DNA of 64,000 nucleotides from Marinomonas posidonica_A (GCF_043643765.1 NZ_JBHZSP010000013.1:1-64000); one strand, 5' to 3'. Positions 17,366-26,857 are shown, counted from the stretch's first letter. Notes: generated by a model not told the origin, from the sequence alone. Made by a program: numbers and translations.

Positions 17366-18023
17366 GTTCCAATCCTTCTAATAAAGGGACAAAGTATGCG
17401 GACTCATTGCCCAAACATTTCCAACGCTCCCCTTCTTTGCGCCAGCACCCTATTTGCGGAGTAGGGTGGTCAATCGGCATAATCAGAATGCCATTTTCTT
17501 TTAAACAATTTGTCAGAGCTAACGGGATTTTACTGGCCATGGCAGTGATAATTACGGCATCCATTTCAATACGATGAGGCCAACCTGCTTGTCCATCCGC
17601 AAACAAATGCTCGACGTTATTAATCCCCATCGAAGACAACCTTTGCTTAGCTTGTTGATACAAAGAGTGCTGCCGCTCTATAGTGTGCACCTTATTAAAA
17701 AAATGCGCCAAAATACGGGTCTGATATCCAGAGCCGGTACCAATTTCTAACACTCGACCAAGCCTGGCATATTGCAACAACCACTCCGTCATTCTGGCCA
17801 CCGTTAATGGCTGACTAATGGTTTGATTTCGACCTATGGGTAAAGGGGTAGCAGAATAAGCCAAATGCGAAAACGCGGGCTCCACAAACTCATGTCGCGG
17901 AATATTGCCCATTAAAGCCAATAGCTCAGAATGAGTAATACCCTGCTCTTCAAGCTGATGAATCATCCCGGATGCTCTTGGCTCCGTATGCGTGATTAAC
18001 CAATTAAGGTCATGCTGGCTCAT
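17358..18023 (-). CDS. pcm: Protein-L-isoaspartate O-methyltransferase
   Basis: Pcm methylates isoaspartyl residues of damaged proteins using SAM. The 221-residue protein has the family core: RHEFVEPAF, then IGRNQTISQPLTVARMTEWL, the SAM motif VLEIGTGSGYQT and the following VHTIERQ. VIITAMASKIP stands where the usual ITAA(A)P motif is found. Length matches E. coli Pcm (208) with a slightly longer N terminus. Its start overlaps the surE stop by four bases (ATGA) and its end overlaps the DUF368 gene by eight, showing tight coupling. Identification is firm. Confidence 0.94.
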   Translation of the reverse strand: MSQHDLNWLITHTEPRASGMIHQLEEQGITHSELLALMGNIPRHEFVEPAFSHLAYSATPLPIGRNQTISQPLTVARMTEWLLQYARLGRVLEIGTGSGYQTRILAHFFNKVHTIERQHSLYQQAKQRLSSMGINNVEHLFADGQAGWPHRIEMDAVIITAMASKIPLALTNCLKENGILIMPIDHPTPQIGCWRKEGERWKCLGNESAYFVPLLEGLEHA

Positions 18024-18766
18024 AGTGTGACGATATCAATCCATTTTTCCAAAGAAGATTTTACTTCGTAGCAAGTCATGTCGGTGTGAATCGGCGTCAC
18101 GGAAACATAGCCATTTGCCACCGCATCAAAATCCGTACCTGACGATGCGTCATACGGATCCGATAAGGCGCCGATCCAATAACTCGGCATCCCACGAGGA
18201 TGCTGAGCTGAGACGGGGGCTTGTGCTTTATAGCGATAACCCAACTTAGTTACACGAATGCCTTTGATCTCTTCATAAGGCAAATCCGGCACGTTCACAT
18301 TGAGCAAAACACCAGTAGGCATATTCAATGTGTGAGTGTCTTTTAACAAAGCCAATACGACTTGCGCTGCGGTCGCAAAGTGTTGATTGCCAACCAATGA
18401 CACGGCTAACGCAGGACGACCTAAATGCCTTGCTTCCATGGCAGCCGCGACCGTACCAGAATAAATCACGTCATCCCCTAAATTAGGGCCATGATTAATA
18501 CCGGACACAACCAGATCAACTTCCCCATCAATTACACCAGACAAAGCCAGATTGACACAATCACTCGGCGTACCATCTACTTTATACGCACGCTCCGCCA
18601 CTTTACTTGGTTGCAAAGGACGAGTCAGAGTAAGCGAGTTACTGGCACCACTGCGATTACGGTCAGGCGCGACCATCAAGGTGTCATATTGCGTTTGCAG
18701 ATGCTTTGATAAGGTCTGAATGCCCAACGCATCGATGCCATCATCATTCGCGATCAGAATTCTCAT
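18020..18766 (-). CDS. surE: 5'/3'-nucleotidase SurE
   Basis: SurE is a metal-dependent nucleotidase linked to stationary-phase survival. The 248-residue protein begins MRILIANDDGIDALGI, with the paired metal-binding Asp residues, followed by APDRNRSGASNSLT and the conserved VSGINHGPNLGDDVIYSGTV. All core residues are present and the length fits the family (about 250). It overlaps truD by 23 bases and pcm by four, within the ispD-ispF-truD-surE-pcm-nlpD-rpoS run. Confidence 0.96.
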   Translation of the reverse strand: MRILIANDDGIDALGIQTLSKHLQTQYDTLMVAPDRNRSGASNSLTLTRPLQPSKVAERAYKVDGTPSDCVNLALSGVIDGEVDLVVSGINHGPNLGDDVIYSGTVAAAMEARHLGRPALAVSLVGNQHFATAAQVVLALLKDTHTLNMPTGVLLNVNVPDLPYEEIKGIRVTKLGYRYKAQAPVSAQHPRGMPSYWIGALSDPYDASSGTDFDAVANGYVSVTPIHTDMTCYEVKSSLEKWIDIVTL

Positions 18767-19838
18767 GATATTTCTCAGCTGATTTGTCCGTAAAATTCAC
18801 CATCTCTCGCAGAATACTAGTCGCGAAACAACCTTTCGGTAACGAGAATTCCAGTATTAACTGAGCATTGCCCGTCTCTTCCTTTAGCAATTCCCAGGCC
18901 ATGTTCATTGGCACTAATCTGGCTAAACGACTGTCTCGAGATAAACCAAAATCCATTAAGGCTTCAACCAGTTCTCCATGGTCTGCCAATGACGCTTTTA
19001 TAGCGGCTTCTCTTTGGGGTCCCGTACCCGCCTCCCAGCCTGGGCTTAGCAAGGGCAATACCGGGCTTATCTGGCCTCGCGCCACACTCAAATGCATCAA
19101 AGCTGATCGTTGCTGCACTCGGAACTGCTCTTCTTTATGCTGGAATTGTGCAATATCAGCATCACACAAACGATCCCACATGCCGTTTTCAACCTGATCA
19201 CTCAAGGCCTGATTGAAGCACCAAGAGCGAATAGCAGATAACCAAAAAGACTCTGTCTTTGATAATTTGCGACGACTTTGCCGCCCTTTTAGGACAAACT
19301 CTTTGCCGTTGTGCAAATTATTACCGTTAATACCAAAACGCTGAGGGCCATAATAGTTCGGCACACCGCCTTGCTGAATCAACTGCAAGCGCGCTTCTAA
19401 CTCTTCTAGGTCACCTGCCACATTACGCAAGCGAATGATAAAACGATTAGCAAAGTGCGTTCCGGTTTTTAGCTTTTTAGAATGGCGTAATTGAGCGACT
19501 ACACGGACACTCTCAGGCTCACGGAAAGCCTGATGGAGATTCGATAAATCCGGTTCCTCGTTTAGGGTATGCAAACAAAACCATTGACGTGTGCAAGCAT
19601 GGCGATCTTTTACACCACTGTAGGTTACCTTATTGGCCGCTACTCCAGCCAATTGAGCGAGGCGCTTGGCTAAGAAGTCAGTATTCACCCCAAGCTTTTC
19701 AATAAACACATAACAAAACTCGCCTTTGCCATCTGGCTCAAAACCGAGCTGCTCTTCCACATAAAAATCTTGGGCATGTGTTTTTAGGTCGCCCGTATTA
19801 GTAGGCTCTGACCAAGCGTATTGCCAATCCGTATTCAT
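18744..19838 (-). CDS. truD: tRNA pseudouridine(13) synthase
   Basis: TruD makes pseudouridine 13 in certain tRNAs. The 364-residue protein contains the family motifs: FYVEEQLGFEPDGKGEFCYV near the start, then KVTYSGVKDRHACTRQWF with the catalytic Asp (VKDRHA), and NYYGPQRFGINGNN in the middle. The C terminus ends with sequence that encodes the overlapping surE start. Its own start overlaps ispF by four bases. Length is near E. coli TruD (349). Identification is firm. Confidence 0.95.
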   Translation of the reverse strand: MNTDWQYAWSEPTNTGDLKTHAQDFYVEEQLGFEPDGKGEFCYVFIEKLGVNTDFLAKRLAQLAGVAANKVTYSGVKDRHACTRQWFCLHTLNEEPDLSNLHQAFREPESVRVVAQLRHSKKLKTGTHFANRFIIRLRNVAGDLEELEARLQLIQQGGVPNYYGPQRFGINGNNLHNGKEFVLKGRQSRRKLSKTESFWLSAIRSWCFNQALSDQVENGMWDRLCDADIAQFQHKEEQFRVQQRSALMHLSVARGQISPVLPLLSPGWEAGTGPQREAAIKASLADHGELVEALMDFGLSRDSRLARLVPMNMAWELLKEETGNAQLILEFSLPKGCFATSILREMVNFTDKSAEKYHENSDRE

Positions 19839-20326
19839 AAGGCTCCCTGCTTATACAGTAATGCCACCGCTTCCACTGCAATGCCTTCTTTACGACCCGT
19901 AAAACCCAATTTCTCTGTTGTCGTGGCTTTTACGTTCACCTGTGACATATCGACCTCAAGATCCTCGGCAATATTGGCTCGCATGGCGTCAATATGTGGT
20001 CGCATTTTTGGCGCTTGCGCTAGAATAGTCACGTCTACATTACCCACTAATAGCCCCAATGCTTTTACTTCAGAGAAAGCACGCTTTAATAAAATTCGAC
20101 TGTCAGCCCCTGAAAATGCCGCATCGGTATCAGGGAAATGTTTACCAATGTCACCCAGAGCAGCCGCCCCCAGCAAAGCATCAGTCAATGCATGCAACAC
20201 AACATCACCATCAGAGTGAGCGATCAAGCCCTGTGAGTAAGGAATCGACACGCCACCCAAAATAACATGATCACCCTCGCCAAATTTATGAACATCAAAC
20301 CCATGACCTATACGAAATGGCATCAT
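19835..20326 (-). CDS. ispF: 2-C-methyl-D-erythritol 2,4-cyclodiphosphate synthase
   Basis: IspF catalyses the cyclodiphosphate step of the non-mevalonate isoprenoid pathway. The 163-residue protein shows RIGHGFDVHKFGEGDHVILG, with the zinc ligands Asp and His, then GLIAHSDGDVVLHALTDALL and the C-terminal TTEKLGFTGRKEGIAVEA. GGAG lies eight bases before the first of two adjacent ATG codons. It lies 15 bases downstream of ispD, the enzyme two steps earlier in the pathway, and overlaps truD by four bases. dxr of the same pathway is about 23 kb away. Confidence 0.97.
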   Translation of the reverse strand: MMPFRIGHGFDVHKFGEGDHVILGGVSIPYSQGLIAHSDGDVVLHALTDALLGAAALGDIGKHFPDTDAAFSGADSRILLKRAFSEVKALGLLVGNVDVTILAQAPKMRPHIDAMRANIAEDLEVDMSQVNVKATTTEKLGFTGRKEGIAVEAVALLYKQGAL

Positions 20327-20341
20327 AAAAATAACTCCAAC

Positions 20342-21067
20342 TTAATGCGCTTTTGAATTTGATAAATGTGAAAAAAGCGCCTCGGCAATAATCAAGTCCT
20401 CGGGCAATGTCACTTTAATATTACTGTTCTCACCCATTACTAAGTCTGGCTGCCAGCCTTGTAGCTCCATAGCGGAACATTCATCCGTAACCTGTTTACC
20501 ATCCATGTCAGCCTGAACTAAGGCATCTAATAACGCGCCCAACGGGAATTTTTGTGGTGTTTGAGCCAGCCAAATATGACGTCGATCTAATGTGCTTTTT
20601 ACTTTTGGGCTGGATTCCACTGAGCTGACATCCCCTTGTTGTTTCACCGTGTCTTTTGACGGCATCGCCAACAATGCTCCCTGCGCTGACTCATGTTTAA
20701 TGATACGCGATAACGCCGTATGAGATAACAAAGGCCGTGCTGCATCGTGCACTAACACTTGACGATCGATCTCTACCGACATTTTTTGCAATAACTGCAA
20801 TCCTTTTTGTACCGTGTCACAGCGCTCGGCACCACCGACATAGGTTCTTATCTCTGGGTTATCACACCATTTTGAGTCTGACCAATAAGCATCGTCCGCC
20901 CCTAAGCCAACGACCACCCCCGCAATGCATGGGTGAGTTAAAAACACCTCGATCGTGCGGTCTAAAATGGTTTCCCCTGCCAATGATAAATACTGCTTAG
21001 GGCAATCCGATAACATACGTTGTCCCACACCAGCTGCAGGAATAATCACCCACATTGCCTGGCTCAT
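20342..21067 (-). CDS. ispD: 2-C-methyl-D-erythritol 4-phosphate cytidylyltransferase
   Basis: IspD transfers CMP to methylerythritol phosphate. The 241-residue protein begins MWVIIPAAGVGQRMLSDCPK, the CTP-binding loop, and has LVHDAARPLLS and the later conserved TDECSAMELQGW. Its start overlaps the ftsB stop by four bases and it precedes ispF, the common ftsB-ispD-ispF order. Length matches the family (about 236). Confidence 0.96.
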   Translation of the reverse strand: MSQAMWVIIPAAGVGQRMLSDCPKQYLSLAGETILDRTIEVFLTHPCIAGVVVGLGADDAYWSDSKWCDNPEIRTYVGGAERCDTVQKGLQLLQKMSVEIDRQVLVHDAARPLLSHTALSRIIKHESAQGALLAMPSKDTVKQQGDVSSVESSPKVKSTLDRRHIWLAQTPQKFPLGALLDALVQADMDGKQVTDECSAMELQGWQPDLVMGENSNIKVTLPEDLIIAEALFSHLSNSKAH

Positions 21068-21342
21068 CTTTTTTCCACCATACGATAAAACACTTCACCA
21101 TCTTTAATATATTGAAGCTCAGTACGAACATGCTCTTCTACCGCTTCTTCACCTAAGCGTAGATCTTCAACCTGAGCACGTAAGGCATCATTACGATGCT
21201 TTAACCTTTGATTAATGCGTTCTTGATAAGCAATTTGCTTAGCCAGCTCTTCCTGACGTTTTACCCCTTGCTCACCAAAATATAGGTGGTAGCACTGGTA
21301 TCCAATGGCACAGACAAAAAAAGCCAATAATAAACGCGCCAT
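21064..21342 (-). CDS. ftsB: Cell division protein FtsB
   Basis: FtsB is a small bitopic septum protein that joins FtsL and FtsQ in the divisome. The 92-residue product has one N-terminal membrane segment (LLLAFFVCAIGYQCYHLYF) followed by a periplasmic coiled coil (about 30-70, KQIAYQERINQRLKHRNDAL) and the conserved acidic region LGEEAVEEHVRTEL. AGAGGATAT precedes the ATG. It lies upstream of ispD and downstream of eno, its usual place in gammaproteobacteria. Confidence 0.93.
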   Translation of the reverse strand: MARLLLAFFVCAIGYQCYHLYFGEQGVKRQEELAKQIAYQERINQRLKHRNDALRAQVEDLRLGEEAVEEHVRTELQYIKDGEVFYRMVEKR

Positions 21343-21402
21343 AATATCCTCTACGATTAAAAGTCCTGTCCCTTATTATCAAAGGAATCGCATGAAAAAA
21401 AC

Positions 21403-21435
21403 AAAAAAAGGGAGAACTAAGTTCTCCCTTTTTTT
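21403..21435. terminator. Terminator downstream of eno
   Basis: The inverted repeat GGGAGAAC-TAA-GTTCTCCC with seven A bases on one side and seven T bases on the other is a strong, symmetrical intrinsic terminator. It ends the eno transcript and lies 61 bases before the ftsB start, so ftsB onward is a separate transcript. Confidence 0.92.
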
Positions 21436-21448
21436 AGGTCAAGCAGAA

Positions 21449-22744
21449 TTAAGCTTGACCCTTGATCTCAGAAAGACCTTTGTAAGGTGCTTTACCACCT
21501 AATTGCTCTTCGATACGTAGCAATTGGTTGTACTTAGCAACACGGTCAGAACGACACAAAGAACCGGTCTTAATTTGACCCGCCGCCGTCCCCACCGCCA
21601 AATCAGCAATCGTTGCGTCTTCGGTTTCACCTGAACGGTGAGAAATCACCGCTGTGTAACCTGCGTCTTTTGCCATTTTGATCGCTTCAAGCGTCTCAGT
21701 CAAAGAACCAATCTGGTTAAACTTGATCAAGATAGAGTTAGCGATGCCTTCATCGATACCGCGCTTCAAGATTTTAGTATTGGTTACGAAAAGATCGTCA
21801 CCAACTAATTGGATCTTATCGCCCAAAATCTTCGTCTGGTAAGCAAAACCTTCCCAATCTGATTCGTTTAAGCCATCTTCAATGGAAACGATTGGGTAAG
21901 CCTCGCACAACTCGGCAAGGTAATCAGAGAAACCTTCAGAAGAGAAGACTTTGCCTTCACCTTTCAAGTTGTACTTACCGTCTTCGTAGAACTCAGACGC
22001 GGCACAGTCCATCGCAAGAGTAATGTCTTTACCAAGCTCGTAACCGGCTGCGGCAACGGCTTCTTTGATTACAGCAAGCGCTTCTGCGTTAGAAGCAAGG
22101 TTTGGTGCAAAACCACCTTCGTCACCCACTGCTGTATTCAAACCACGAGCACTCAATACTTTTTTCAATGCGTGGAAAATTTCTGCGCCATAACGTAGGG
22201 CTTCACGGAAGTTTGGCGCACCAACTGGCTGAACCATAAATTCTTGAATATCAACATTGTTGTCAGCGTGCTCGCCACCATTGATGATGTTCATCATAGG
22301 TACTGGCATAGAGTATTGACCAGAAGTACCGTTCAAGTCTGCAATGTGAGCGTACAAAGGGACTTTCTTAGACGTTGCTGCTGCTTTCGCTGCCGCCAAA
22401 GAAACGGCCAAGATCGCATTCGCACCAAAAGTCGATTTATTTTCTGTGCCATCAAGGTCAATCATTACCTTGTCTAGCTCAGCTTGTGCCAGTGCATCTT
22501 TCCCAATCAAAGCATCACGGATAGGGCCATTCACAGCGGCAACTGCTTTTAAAACACCTTTTCCTAGGTAACGACTTTTATCGCCATCACGTAGTTCTAA
22601 AGCTTCACGAGAACCGGTAGAGGCACCAGACGGTGCACACGCTGAACCTACAGAACCATCCGCCAAAATCACATCGGCTTCAACAGTAGGGTTACCACGA
22701 GAATCCAATACTTCTCTGGCTTTAATATCAACGATTTGACTCAT
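21449..22744 (-). CDS. eno: Enolase
   Basis: Enolase interconverts 2-phosphoglycerate and phosphoenolpyruvate and, in gammaproteobacteria, is a degradosome component. The 431-residue protein starts SQIVDIKAREVLDSRGNPTV and has the metal-binding MDCAASEF and SIEDGLNESDWEG segments. The signature LIKFNQIGSLTETL and the catalytic VISHRSGETED follow. AAGAGG precedes the ATG. It lies downstream of pyrG, without the kdsA gene found between the two in Pseudomonas. Identification is certain. Confidence 0.98.
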   Translation of the reverse strand: MSQIVDIKAREVLDSRGNPTVEADVILADGSVGSACAPSGASTGSREALELRDGDKSRYLGKGVLKAVAAVNGPIRDALIGKDALAQAELDKVMIDLDGTENKSTFGANAILAVSLAAAKAAATSKKVPLYAHIADLNGTSGQYSMPVPMMNIINGGEHADNNVDIQEFMVQPVGAPNFREALRYGAEIFHALKKVLSARGLNTAVGDEGGFAPNLASNAEALAVIKEAVAAAGYELGKDITLAMDCAASEFYEDGKYNLKGEGKVFSSEGFSDYLAELCEAYPIVSIEDGLNESDWEGFAYQTKILGDKIQLVGDDLFVTNTKILKRGIDEGIANSILIKFNQIGSLTETLEAIKMAKDAGYTAVISHRSGETEDATIADLAVGTAAGQIKTGSLCRSDRVAKYNQLLRIEEQLGGKAPYKGLSEIKGQA

Positions 22745-22837
22745 AACAAACCTCTTTAAATAGATAAAAAATCACAAACAGCCTGTTTGCTTTAGAAAGT
22801 AATAAATAACGCTTTCTTACTTATTCTCTTTCCGTAC

Positions 22838-24472
22838 TTATTTTTCTTTTCCTGCGTATTTCAATGCCGCGTGAACAAAGGCACTGAATAAGCCGTGACC
22901 ATATCTAGGTGTTGACGTAAATTCTGGATGGAACTGACAAGCAACATACCAAGGGTGATCAGCAATTTCGATCATTTCAACCAAAGAGTTGTCTTCTGAA
23001 CGACCTGAAATCGTCAGACCTGCCTTTTCTAAATCAGATACGTAGAAGTTATTCACTTCGTAACGATGACGATGACGTTCGGTTATCACAGCTTCTCCGT
23101 AAGCTTCAAAGGCTTTTGTGCCTTCAGTAAGATTACAGTTCTGCGCGCCAAGACGCATCGTTCCACCTAGGTCGGATTCCTCTGACCGGATTTCTTTGGA
23201 ACCCTCTGCATTGGTCCATTCTGTAATCAGACCAACAACTGGATTCTCTGCTTTTAGATTAAACTCAGTGCTGTGCGCACCGTCTAATTTTGCCACATTA
23301 CGAGCAAACTCAATAACCGCTACCTGCATGCCCAAACAAATCCCCAAATAAGGCACTTTGTTTTCTCGAGCATACTGAGCTGTCAATATCTTACCTTCAA
23401 CACCACGTTCGCCGAAACCACCTGGTACTAGAATCGCGTCCATACCTTTTAACGCTTCGGTACCATTTTCTTCAATGCTTTCAGAATCGATGTAATGCAA
23501 TTTCACTTTCGTGCGCGCATGAATACCAGCATGATCCATGGCTTCAATCAAAGACTTATAAGCATCCAACAGTTCCATGTATTTACCTACCATGGCAATG
23601 TTGATTTGCTTCTCAGGATTCAATTTGGCTTGCGTTACTTTGTTCCAGATTGCTAAATCAGGCATATTGCAGTCTAGGTTGAAGTATTCCACGATCAAGC
23701 TATCTAGACCTTGGTCATTTAACATTTGAGGAATACGGTAAATCGTGTCGGCATCTGGCAATGAGATAACAGCACGTTCTTCAACACTGGTAAACAACGC
23801 GATTTTCTTACGCTCAGGAGCTTCAATTGTCACTTCGGAGCGGCAGATTAAGATGTCTGGCTGGATACCAATAGAGCGCAATTCTTTCACAGAGTGCTGA
23901 GTAGGTTTGGTCTTCGTTTCACCCGCTGTACGGATGTAAGGAACCAAGGTTAAATGCATGAACAAGGCACGGCGAGAGCCCAATTCCACTCTTAATTGAC
24001 GAACCGCTTCAAGGAAAGGTTGAGACTCAATGTCACCCACTGTGCCACCAATTTCGACTAGAGCAACATCAGCGCCTTCGGCACCCGAGATAACACGTCG
24101 TTTGATTTCATCTGTGATGTGAGGAATAACTTGAACAGTACCACCAAGGTACTCACCACGACGTTCTTTTTTCAATACATGCTGATAAACACGACCACTG
24201 GTGAAGTTATTACGCTTACCCATTTTAGTGGAAATGAAACGTTCATAGTGACCAAGGTCAAGATCGGTTTCAGCACCGTCTTCGGTGACATACACTTCAC
24301 CGTGCTGGAAGGGACTCATGGTGCCAGGATCCACGTTAATGTACGGGTCCAGCTTTAACATGGTGACTTTTAGCCCACGAGATTCAAGAATGGCTGCTAG
24401 AGAAGCAGATGCCAATCCTTTACCAAGAGATGATACTACACCACCTGTTACGAAAATATATCGTGTCGCCAT
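22838..24472 (-). CDS. pyrG: CTP synthase
   Basis: PyrG makes CTP from UTP, ATP and glutamine. The 544-residue protein has an N-terminal synthase domain (YIFVTGGVVSSLGKGLASAS P-loop, then KLDPYINVDPGTMSPFQHGE) and a C-terminal class I glutaminase domain with the Cys motif YLGICLGMQVAVIEFARN and the His-Glu pair in CQFHPEFTSTP. Length equals E. coli PyrG (545). It heads the pyrG-eno run; upstream lies the van module rather than the usual tilS or accA neighbours. Confidence 0.98.
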   Translation of the reverse strand: MATRYIFVTGGVVSSLGKGLASASLAAILESRGLKVTMLKLDPYINVDPGTMSPFQHGEVYVTEDGAETDLDLGHYERFISTKMGKRNNFTSGRVYQHVLKKERRGEYLGGTVQVIPHITDEIKRRVISGAEGADVALVEIGGTVGDIESQPFLEAVRQLRVELGSRRALFMHLTLVPYIRTAGETKTKPTQHSVKELRSIGIQPDILICRSEVTIEAPERKKIALFTSVEERAVISLPDADTIYRIPQMLNDQGLDSLIVEYFNLDCNMPDLAIWNKVTQAKLNPEKQINIAMVGKYMELLDAYKSLIEAMDHAGIHARTKVKLHYIDSESIEENGTEALKGMDAILVPGGFGERGVEGKILTAQYARENKVPYLGICLGMQVAVIEFARNVAKLDGAHSTEFNLKAENPVVGLITEWTNAEGSKEIRSEESDLGGTMRLGAQNCNLTEGTKAFEAYGEAVITERHRHRYEVNNFYVSDLEKAGLTISGRSEDNSLVEMIEIADHPWYVACQFHPEFTSTPRYGHGLFSAFVHAALKYAGKEK

Positions 24473-24577
24473 GAGTGTTTAACCCGCCTTAAAAATAGAT
24501 AAATATGAAATTTGATGGTGCCGAAAAATGCACCTTCAGGACGGGAGGAAATGATAGCATCGCTGGCCTCATCTCTC

Positions 24578-24603
24578 AATGTAAAACATCCTTGTTTTGC
24601 ATT
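24578..24603. repeat. Hairpin in the pyrG-vanB gap
   Basis: AATGTAAAACA-TCCT-TGTTTTGCATT forms an 11-base-pair stem with one G-U pair. No T tract follows on either strand, so it is not a clear terminator. It lies 106 bases before the pyrG start and 39 bases after the vanB stop. Confidence 0.4.
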
Positions 24604-24641
24604 CATTCGAGGCAAAAAATGGCACACATAAAAAGCGTGCC

Positions 24642-25598
24642 TTACAAGTCCAATTCTAGAATCTTCGACTTGGCACGAGAGCAACATGGCATCACCCAGT
24701 TACCCTGTTGTCGCTCCGCTTCCGTCAAAAACACATCTCTATGATCTGGAGTGCCGCTTACCACACCCGTTTGACAGGTGCCACAGACACCAGACTCACA
24801 AGAGACAGCCACAAATACCCCATGCTGATCCAGCGCCTCAAACATGGTTTGGTCTTCAGACACATTGATCAATTCCCCTGTACTGTGGACTTTCACTTGA
24901 AACGCCGCATTATCGGATTCTTGCTCTAAGGGTTCAGGGGCGGCAAAAAACTCACGATGTAACCTTTCTTCTGACCAACCCTGCATTCGGGCTTGGCTTA
25001 AAACCTCATTAATAAAATCCGCCGGACCACAGACATAAAGCTCCCCATCAAAGGCGTGACGAGATAAAACATTCACCATATCCATGCGGCCAGAGTCAGC
25101 CAGCTGACTAAAATGAAAAAACATTTTGTCAGCAAAAGAAGCCGTTTTTAATGCCTCTGAAAACGCGGCTTTTTCAGGTGTTTTAGCACAATAGTGAAAT
25201 TCAAAAGACCGACCCTGCTGCTGTAATTGCTGCGCCATAGGCAACAAAGGTGTCACACCAATACCACCAGCGATCAACATACAGTGACGAGGACTGTCAA
25301 CCAAACCAAAATGGTTACGAGGCGCACTAATCGCCAGCTCGTCTCCAATGGTCAGACGATGCACCTCTTCCGAGCCACCGCGTGATTGCGGGTCTTTCAG
25401 CACCGCTACTTCGTAATACTGTGGCTCAACCTGCAACCGACACAAAGAATATTGGCGAATCAGGCCACTCGGCAAATGCACATCAATATGCGCTCCTGCT
25501 TCAAAAGTAGGCAAATTCGCCCCATCACGGCTCCCCAAGACAAGTCGCACAACATTTTGCGCTTCCTCAACGATGTTTTTCACAACCACTGGAATCAT
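24642..25598 (-). CDS. vanB: Vanillate O-demethylase-type oxidoreductase (ferredoxin reductase) subunit
   Basis: VanB-type reductases pass electrons from NAD(P)H through FMN and a plant-type [2Fe-2S] cluster to the Rieske oxygenase partner. The 318 residues show the flavin-binding segment RQYSLCRL, the nucleotide-binding LIAGGIGVTPLLPMAQ and ELYVCGPADFINEVL, and the C-terminal ferredoxin motif SCESGVCGTCQTGVV with a final CC near CCSRAKS. It follows vanA by 25 bases. The substrate, vanillate or a related methoxybenzoate, is inferred from the partner and operator sites. Confidence 0.88.
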   Translation of the reverse strand: MIPVVVKNIVEEAQNVVRLVLGSRDGANLPTFEAGAHIDVHLPSGLIRQYSLCRLQVEPQYYEVAVLKDPQSRGGSEEVHRLTIGDELAISAPRNHFGLVDSPRHCMLIAGGIGVTPLLPMAQQLQQQGRSFEFHYCAKTPEKAAFSEALKTASFADKMFFHFSQLADSGRMDMVNVLSRHAFDGELYVCGPADFINEVLSQARMQGWSEERLHREFFAAPEPLEQESDNAAFQVKVHSTGELINVSEDQTMFEALDQHGVFVAVSCESGVCGTCQTGVVSGTPDHRDVFLTEAERQQGNWVMPCCSRAKSKILELDL

Positions 25599-25623
25599 TT
25601 CAACAACCTCATTCCCAAACCAA

Positions 25624-26718
25624 CTAAAAAGAAATCACTTGCAGCGGACCATCAGATGGCGCTGCTTTGACATTTTCTTGCTGCTCTTGCGCAATAATAC
25701 GCTCAATGATTTTTCGAGACTGCACACCACCAGCATCAATGTCCAGTTTCAATAAATCATAGTCGGGAAATGCTAATAAGTTTTCCTGCTGCCGCTCCAA
25801 GACCTCTAAATCTTCTGCGAAAATCGCCCCTTGCCCTTCTCGAATGCGATCCGTTAGCGCTTCATCTTGGGGATTAAAGTTTCGCGCCATCCCCCAAAAA
25901 TACCAGATAGAGGTGTCACTTTCAGGCGTAATAAAATCCACTACTGTACTACTGGCTTTATGATCGTTACTGGCCTCAAAACCACCCTGTCCAGCATGCG
26001 CCACACCCACATCAATCATCACATGAGAAGGTGGACTGAAACGGCAAATCTGCCAACGATCGACAGGAACATCATCAGCCAAATTATTGCCACGTAACGC
26101 CGCTTGCCAGAATGGCGGCGGCATGATGTTTTCCATGAAACGACTGGTAATGACTTTATCACCATCGACTTTCGTATCCACAGGTGATTCATCAATTTCT
26201 TTCTGACCAATACTGCTCGCATGAACGTAAGTTTCATGAGTCAGATCCATCAGGTTATCAATCATCAAACGATAGTCACAATTAATGTGGTAAAGGCCGC
26301 CACCGTAAGCCCATTCTGGGTTGTCGGCCCACTCTAATTGAGGAATCAAAGAGACATCCGCTTTATCTTGTTCACCGGGCCAAACCCAGACAAACCCGTA
26401 ACGCTCTTCGACTGCATAGGATTTCATACATGGAAAACCTTGAACTCGCTGCAGTGGCATCGACTTAGTTTTACCATCCGCGCCCATTTTTAAGCCATGA
26501 TACCCACATACCAAAAGCCCATCTTCCACGTAGCCCAATGATAAAGCCGCACCACGGTGTGGACAAAAATCGAGAACGGCGGCGATCTGGTCATCATGAG
26601 AGCGATAGAAAGCGATGCTTTCACCACAAATTTTACGGCCAAGAGGTTTGCTGCCCGCCACCTCTTCAGACATGGCGGCCACATACCAAGCATTTTTGGG
26701 ATAGGTTTGCTGTTTCAT
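25624..26718 (-). CDS. vanA: Rieske oxygenase, vanillate O-demethylase-like
   Basis: This 364-residue oxygenase component has an N-terminal Rieske [2Fe-2S] site (CPHRG at 52-56 and CGYHG at 71-75) and a C-terminal mononuclear iron domain with ligands in DLTHETYVHASSIG (H161, H166). This is the VanA family, which demethylates vanillate to protocatechuate and formaldehyde. The start is ATG 26718, seven bases after AGGAG; a longer reading upstream would run through the operators. It heads vanAB, divergent from a VanR-type regulator. Exact substrate is inferred: related enzymes act on dicamba or other methoxyaromatics. Confidence 0.88.
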   Translation of the reverse strand: MKQQTYPKNAWYVAAMSEEVAGSKPLGRKICGESIAFYRSHDDQIAAVLDFCPHRGAALSLGYVEDGLLVCGYHGLKMGADGKTKSMPLQRVQGFPCMKSYAVEERYGFVWVWPGEQDKADVSLIPQLEWADNPEWAYGGGLYHINCDYRLMIDNLMDLTHETYVHASSIGQKEIDESPVDTKVDGDKVITSRFMENIMPPPFWQAALRGNNLADDVPVDRWQICRFSPPSHVMIDVGVAHAGQGGFEASNDHKASSTVVDFITPESDTSIWYFWGMARNFNPQDEALTDRIREGQGAIFAEDLEVLERQQENLLAFPDYDLLKLDIDAGGVQSRKIIERIIAQEQQENVKAAPSDGPLQVISF

Positions 26719-26746
26719 TAGAATACTCCTGCTTTTTATTGTATTT

Positions 26747-26758
26747 ATTGGATCCAAT
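26747..26758. promoter_or_regulatory. VanR operator O1
   Basis: The perfect palindrome ATTGGATCCAAT overlaps the predicted -10 element of vanA. It is identical to the operator I recall for the Caulobacter VanR repressor, also a GntR-family protein. Bound VanR here would block vanAB initiation. Confidence 0.82.
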
Positions 26759-26783
26759 ATAAAACAAAAGCACATAATAACAA
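26756..26783 (-). promoter_or_regulatory. Predicted vanAB promoter
   Basis: On the minus strand, TTGTTA (26783-26778) and TATATT (26761-26756) are separated by 16 bases, giving 4/6 and 5/6 sigma70 matches. The -10 overlaps operator O1. This is a prediction by pattern. Confidence 0.5.
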
Positions 26784-26798
26784 GTCCAAAATCACAAA

Positions 26799-26810
26799 AT
26801 TGGATCCAGT
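26799..26810. promoter_or_regulatory. VanR operator O2
   Basis: ATTGGATCCAGT differs from the palindrome ATTGGATCCAAT at one base. Its centre is 52 bases from O1 and 62 from O3, close to five and six helical turns. It may assist cooperative binding. Confidence 0.72.
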
Positions 26811-26857
26811 AAGCTTTTTTTGAATGCCTCATCCACTTCTAAACTGTCAAAAAACAT